This document shows positions 56,878-64,000 of a stretch of 64,000 bases of DNA, in pieces. Positions within the stretch are counted from its first letter, which is position 1; the number at the start of each line of letters is the position of its first letter. Location of the stretch: positions 570,001-634,000 of the forward strand of contig JAOTOL010001523.1 in NCBI GenBank assembly GCA_034440575.1. The letters are read 5' to 3'. Source of the DNA: Imbricaverruca yamaguchii (taxonomy: Eukaryota; Arthropoda; Thecostraca; Neoverrucidae). The translations under genes were made by a program, and so were the position numbers. The notes below the pieces were generated by a model, which was given only the letters and a program-made list of their open reading frames with translations, was not told the origin of the DNA and made no database searches.

Positions 56878-57111
56878 CTCCCGCCTCCGGTCACGGCCGG
56901 GTGCTACATTGTCCGCTGTGGTGACCGGCGCAAGGTGCCAGGCAGGCCGAGTGTACCCTCGCGCCACGGTCAGCTTGGTCTTACTGGTACGAGAGCAGTT
57001 CGGCCCTTCTGGTACGATGTCACCTCGGCCCTCCTGGTACCAGGCAGGAGTAGTGGACATTCAGACCGCGGCCGACTCGGTCCTCGCCGCTCCGCGTGAA
57101 CAGCCAATATT

Positions 57112-57416
57112 GCACCCATGGCTGTGTGGCAGCCTCTATTGAACCCATGGCTGTGTGACATCCTCTATTGCACCCATGGCTGTGTGGCAGCCTCTATTGA
57201 ACCCATGGCTGTGTGGCAGCCTCTATTGCACCCATGGCTGTGTGGCAGCCTCTATTGCACCCATGGCTGTGTGGCAGCCTCTATTGCACCCATGGCTGTG
57301 TGGCAGCCTCTATTGCACCCATGGCTGTGTGGCATCCTCTATTGAACCCATGGCTGTGTGGCAGCCTCTATTGAACCCATGGCTGTGTGGCAGCCTCTAT
57401 TGTACCCATGGCTGTG
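57112..57416. repeat. Minisatellite, 29-bp unit, 10-11 copies
   Basis: CACCCATGGCTGTGTGGCAG + CCTCTATTG at 29-bp steps. Variable sites are TGCACCC/TGAACCC and GGCAG/GACAT. Confidence 0.97.
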
Positions 57417-58977
57417 TCAACAGTCTGCCAAGCCAATGTATCTTCACTGACAAGTTGTCGATATGAAGGCAAGCATTAGGCCTGATGCTAGCAAAGTTTT
57501 GCGTGACTCGCTTCAGGTTTGTCCTGTTGCTGAAAGCGGATTTTCCCACATCACATCACCATACACAGGCAAATTTTTGCATAATCTTTATCATCCCAAT
57601 GTTTCATGGAAGACTTAGGCAGTTGGTTTTGAACACTAATGATGATTGGCTAAAGCTAAAACTGTTATTGAAATATCGCCTTTTAAACCTTTCTATCTGC
57701 AGCACGCAAAAACATCATCTTTTTCGCCAACCTACAAACCGCATATGGTGCTCATATCGTGTGATCTGCATCAAGTGATTGCAATAATGCATTGACTAAC
57801 CGGCCAATCACCAGCTGAGCGCCCGAACTGGCCCGCCAGACGCCGCCACGTCAGCCAGCTATCACATTTCTACCCATTCATCCGCTGTCGAAACACGGGC
57901 CGACCCCGACCCCGACCCCGAGCCCGACCCCACGCCCGACCCAGACTCGGCCCGGAGCGGCGCGCCGCAGCCCGCCCGCAGTTGTTGGTGCCGGGGCGAG
58001 TCGTATCTCTCCGTGTAAGCGGCGCCGCCAGCGGCGCGGCGATACCATCTCCGGCCGGGCATTCCGGACGACGCGTCGCCGAGAGGCGCCGTCCCTCTTG
58101 TTAATGGCGGCCAGCGTCAACCCTTCGGTATTGAGGCGGCTGGAATTCGGCCGGCCCAGACTGCGCGTCTGGCGCGCGACCGGCAAAAACCGGCCGGACG
58201 GAAAATAAAAATATCGCTCCCACTGCGGCGGCGGCCGGCCGCGAAAAACGCCGGCGCGCCTAAAAACGCGCCGTCGCCGTAAAAACGGTAATTTGTTTTG
58301 GGCGGCATTGTTGCGTGGGAAGTTGGACTCGGATGAGGCGGGCACGACACGATAACGACACTGATGACGTAATGCATCTGGCATAATTGGACGTCTGTTG
58401 TGTAAGTTGTTTTTAATTGGCCGCGTCCCCAGTTGCAAATGGGCGGTAGCGGCGGCAAAACAAAACAAAAAACACGAGGAGTGCGGCCGGTACGGCGCGA
58501 GGTACTCGTTCTCCGAACGGACGGCCGCCGCCGCCATTGCAGCTGCACGTGATGGACCTTCCCGCCGTTAGCTCATCCAGCTAAAGCCACCGCCATTGCA
58601 GACGCACGTGACGGACCTTCCAGCTGCTGGCCAAGTGACGCCGTCCAGCCGGTGGCTCATCCAGCCACAGCCACCGCCGTTCGCCCGCGGCCTCACCAAA
58701 GGCCAGAGCTGGCAGCTCGGTGGAATGCCAAAGCTGACAGCTCCTTGTCTCACGGGCGCCGCCGGCTATTCCCCCAGACAGCTGACCCACCAGACTTCGG
58801 AGTCCTGAGCTGACTTCGCTCTGTGCACTATAGACTGTTGGTATATACGTCGGCGAGCGAACGTACATGGGCGAGGTTGGGAGCACGAAAGGCAGGCCGC
58901 TTTTCTTTTCTTTTTGGAACAGGGACGCATGAAAACAATTTATTTTAAAATGATGACCCTTGTCAATTTCTTATGGG

Positions 58978-58979
<2 letters not shown>
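57417..58979. other. Non-coding interval with a CpG-dense block
   Basis: A 6-bp repeat (CCGACC)n-like lies at 57900-57932. 57810-58300 is CpG-dense. A direct repeat occurs near 58538-58620 (CCGCCATTGCAG(C/A)(T/C)GCACGTGA twice, each followed by GGACCTTCC). No gene recognised. Confidence 0.45.

Positions 58980-59072
<93 letters not shown>
58980..59072. repeat. (TA)n(TG)n microsatellite
   Basis: About 43 bp TA then 48 bp TG, the same compound type as at 42312. Confidence 0.98.
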
Positions 59073-59073
<1 letters not shown>

Positions 59074-59214
59074 CTTAAACGATAAATATAAAGCGAATAA
59101 TGGTTGCTTTAGCATATTGCCTATGTTGTGGCCTAATATCATTAGGATGTGTAATAATAGGATCCAATGCTAACCTCTGTAGTACATGTCAAACCTTGTT
59201 GACGCTTCCCGACT

Positions 59215-59828
59215 TCTCGCGGTACCCCTGTACCCGTGAGGTATACAGTGTCTCGCGGCACCCCTGTACCCGTGAGGTATACAGTGTCTCGCGGCACCCC
59301 TGTACCCGTGAGGTATACAGTGTCTCGCGGCACCCCTGTACCCGTGAGGTATACAGTGTCTCGCGGCACCCCTGTACCCGTGAGGTATACAGTGTCCCGC
59401 GGGCCCCTGTACCCGTGAGGTATACAGTGTCTCGGCGCCCTGTACCCGTGAGGTATACAGTGTCTCGCGGCACCCCTGTACCCGTGAGGTATACAGTGTC
59501 TCGCGGCACCGCGGCACCCCTGTACCCGTGAGGTATACAGTGTCTCGCGGCACCCCTGTACCCGTGAGGTATACAGTGTCTCGCGGCACCCCTGTACCCG
59601 TGAGGTAGGGGTACAGTGTCTCGCGGCACCCCTGTCCCGTGGGGTATACAGTGTCTCGGCACCCCTGTGCCCGTGAGGTATACAGTGTCTCGCGGCACCC
59701 CTGTGCCCGTGAGGTATACAGTGTCTCGCGGCACCCCTGTGCCCGTGAGGTATACAGTGTCTCGCGGCACCCCTGTGCCCGTGAGGTATACAGTGTCTCG
59801 CGGCACTTTATGCCGTGAGGTATACATG
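59215..59828. repeat. Minisatellite, 36-bp unit, about 17 copies
   Basis: CGGCACCCCTGTACCCGTGA + GGTATACAGTGTCTCG. The second half of the array has GTGCCC for GTACCC, so a sequence variant was spread by local amplification. Confidence 0.97.
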
Positions 59829-60144
59829 TCTGGCGGCGCCCACCTGTTGGTGGGCCGCGGGATTGGAAAATGTCCTAGTGGCCTAAGTCGACCCGGGACC
59901 TTTGGTACCCTGTGATACACCCCCGGCATCCGGCCCACAGTGGTCCAGTGGTGCAGCAGTCAGCAGAGGCGTCAGTCGACGCCCCAGTGACAGCCGGACA
60001 CACCAACGCCCCAGTGACAGCCGGACACACCAGTAATAGCGCGCCGCCGACGGCCCGGCATTGCATGCCCGTCACGTGCCGTGCCGACGCTGGACGCAGC
60101 TGGTGCGTCCGCTGGCCGGCCCACGCCGCCTCCACGGCCCGGTG

Positions 60145-60905
60145 GACGTCGGTGGAAGCTGGTGGACAGGTGTCGGTGGACGTCGGTGGACAGTGGTGAC
60201 AGGTGTCGGTGACAGCCTCCACAGCCCGTCCCGTGGATGGCGGTGGACAGCGGTGATAAGTGTCGGTGGCAGCCGACACCGTCTTCACAGCACGTCCGGT
60301 GGACGCTATTGAACAGTGGTGAACAGTGGTGACAGGTGTCAGTGAGCGTGAGCTTGAGCGTCCGGGGATGGTGACTGGGGGCCGTGGACGCCGGTGGACA
60401 GTGGTGACAGGTGTCGGTGGACGCCGGTGGACGCCGGTGGACAGTGGTGACAGGTGTCGGTGGACGCCGGTGGACAGTGGTGACAGGTGTCGGTGGACGC
60501 CGGTGGACAGTGATGACAGGTGTCGGTGGACGCCGGTGGACGCCGGTGGACAGTGGTGACAGGTGTCGGTGGACGCCGGTGGTCGGTGGACAGTGGTGAC
60601 AGGTGTCGGTGGGGTGGACAGTGGTGACAGGTGTCGGTGGACGCCGGTGGAGCCGGTGGACAGTGGTGACAGGTGTCGGTGGACGCCGGTGGACGCCGGT
60701 GGACAGGTGCAGGTGTCGGTGGACGCCGGTGGACGTGGACGTGGGACAGGTGTCGGTGCGGTGGACGCCGGTGGACAGTGGTGACAGGTGTCGGTGGCGG
60801 CCGGTGGACAGTGGTGACAGGTGTCGGTGGCGGCCGGTGGACAGTAGTGACAGGTGTCGGTGGACGCCGGTGGCGGCCGGTGGACAGTGGTGACAGGTGC
60901 CGGTG
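60145..60905. repeat. Minisatellite, 33-bp unit with 9-12-bp insert variants, about 20 copies
   Basis: GGTGTCGGTGGACGCCGGTG + GACAGTGGTGACA. Some units repeat the inner GTGGACGCCG block. Frames of 350-411 codons on the minus strand are by-products. Confidence 0.96.
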
Positions 60906-61712
60906 GCAGCCGACGGGCCGGGCCGGTCACCGGTGTGTTTGCTGAAGACTTTGTCGTGTCTGCAGCGATGTTGTACCGCGTGTACGATGAGGGCTGGCTG
61001 TACAGTTGGTGCGCTGCGGTCGGTGACCATTGCCGTTGTACCGCTCGGCGTTCATAGGTACTACCTATCAGGATGGTGTTGCTGCATTTGCTGCTTGAAA
61101 TTACACACACGAGAGCTCAAGCGACGTCTTTCACCTGGGTGATCAATTTGCGCTGTTCAGTAATCAAAAATAATGTTGCTAAGCTTTACCGGTGGATCGT
61201 TTCATTTATTGTGCGATATTTTCCGTCCAGGGTCCCTCACATCCGTGTCACGTGGCTCCAGTTGTCCAACGCCCACCTGCCCGCCCAGCTCGTCCCCCCG
61301 CTCTCCGGACATCCAGGACAACTGGCTAGTTATCCACCGTCGGCCCACGATAGATCGCTGGCAAATGGCATTGTTTTTCGGGGCGCCTCCGTAACAGAAG
61401 GTCCACTCCGTGCCATTCGCCTCGCATCACCCGGCAATTTTCTGGCGAATATCTCACCGCTCTGGCGGTGCGACGGCGGCGGCGCGGTGCTCTGGGCCGT
61501 GCCCACCTGCCCACATTCGTCTCAATCTCATTAGGCGGCGTTGGGCGGCAGCGATCGGGGCCATTTTTCTGCCGACCGTGTCCCTGAGCCGGACCAGGCG
61601 GCCCGGCGGCCGTGCTGGCCGACCCCCCCCACCGGGCGGCGTTGCCCGGCCGCCACTGAGGCACGACAATCCGGGGGATGTCTCACCGGCTGTGGCGTGG
61701 TCCGCATTGGTC
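60906..61712. other. Non-coding interval, nothing recognised
   Basis: CpG-rich toward 61440-61680. The frame at 61073-61534 has no known content. Confidence 0.4.
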
Positions 61713-61872
61713 ACCAGTCTTCAATGGTGAACTGGTCTTCGACGGTGACTGGTCCTCGATAGGACTGGTCCTCGATAGGACTGGTCCTCGATAGGACTGG
61801 TCCTCGATAGGACTGGTCCTCGATAGGACTGGTCCTCGATAGGACTGGTCTTCGATGGCGACTGGTCCTCAC
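61713..61872. repeat. 16-bp tandem repeat, about 8 copies
   Basis: GACTGGTCCTCGATAG repeated exactly from 61747, with diverged CTTCGA(C/T)GGTGA copies at both edges. Confidence 0.95.
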
Positions 61873-63961
<2,089 letters not shown>

Positions 63962-64000
63962 GGCGCGCGAGGTGCCGGTGTGTGCGTGTATTGATCAAGC

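Noticed and set aside
56150..57142. 330-codon Ala/Gly/Arg-rich frame
   Set aside because: Produced by a 17-bp, extremely GC-rich array with almost no stop-capable bases; similar frames exist on the opposite strand.
59875..61110. 411-codon minus-strand frame
   Set aside because: Its bulk is the 33-bp array at 60145-60905; the non-repeat ends have no recognisable domain.

Overview
The window is eukaryotic nuclear DNA, probably from an arthropod. The evidence is an intron-bounded terminal exon of MPDU1, tRNA-derived SINEs, eroded CR1/L2-type non-LTR reverse transcriptase, hAT-like and TTAA-flanked non-autonomous DNA transposons, and interstitial tracts of the pentamer (CCTAA)n/(TTAGG)n, the usual arthropod telomere repeat. 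A crustacean would fit, but nothing here fixes the class. There are no operons, ribosome binding sites or bacterial features.

Only one host gene can be supported: the last coding exon of MPDU1 (27481-27741, + strand), a PQ-loop ER membrane protein needed for use of dolichol-linked mannose and glucose donors. Its first 66 bases and its splice acceptor are duplicated 86 bp upstream. No other MPDU1 exon was found in the window. Everything else that looks coding is either a frame open by chance in a tandem array or GC-rich DNA, or a transposon relic.

Layout. 0-7.4 kb: a reverse transcriptase relic on the minus strand, an A/T homopolymer tract, a SINE with clean target-site duplication, then a 21-bp minisatellite split by a 2.16-kb foldback transposon with about 1-kb inverted arms and an exact 8-bp target duplication. 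7.4-18 kb: GC-rich non-coding DNA, small tandem arrays, paired perfect hairpins and tRNA-like SINEs. 18.9-26 kb: two 1-kb minisatellites (33/51 bp and 44 bp) and an array that multiplies a CCAAT + TGACGTCA module. 27-28.2 kb: MPDU1 exon. 31-38.2 kb: more minisatellites and SINE copies. 38.3-39.5 kb: an almost pure A/T block that may be an assembly problem. 39.9-40.8 kb: a 202-bp hAT-like MITE and a second reverse transcriptase relic. 41-47.2 kb: arrays, ending in a composite satellite in which (CCTAA)n alternates with a GC-rich spacer. 48-50 kb: small DNA transposons. 50.5-61.9 kb: nine further arrays. 61.9-64 kb: a diverged dispersed repeat and a long (GA)n-T(n)-(GT)n microsatellite running to the edge.

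The striking property is tandem-repeat load: about 30 unrelated minisatellites with units of roughly 16-106 bp together span about 12 kb, close to a fifth of the window (spans added by eye). Many long open frames are by-products of these arrays, especially where the unit is a multiple of three, and are not annotated as genes.
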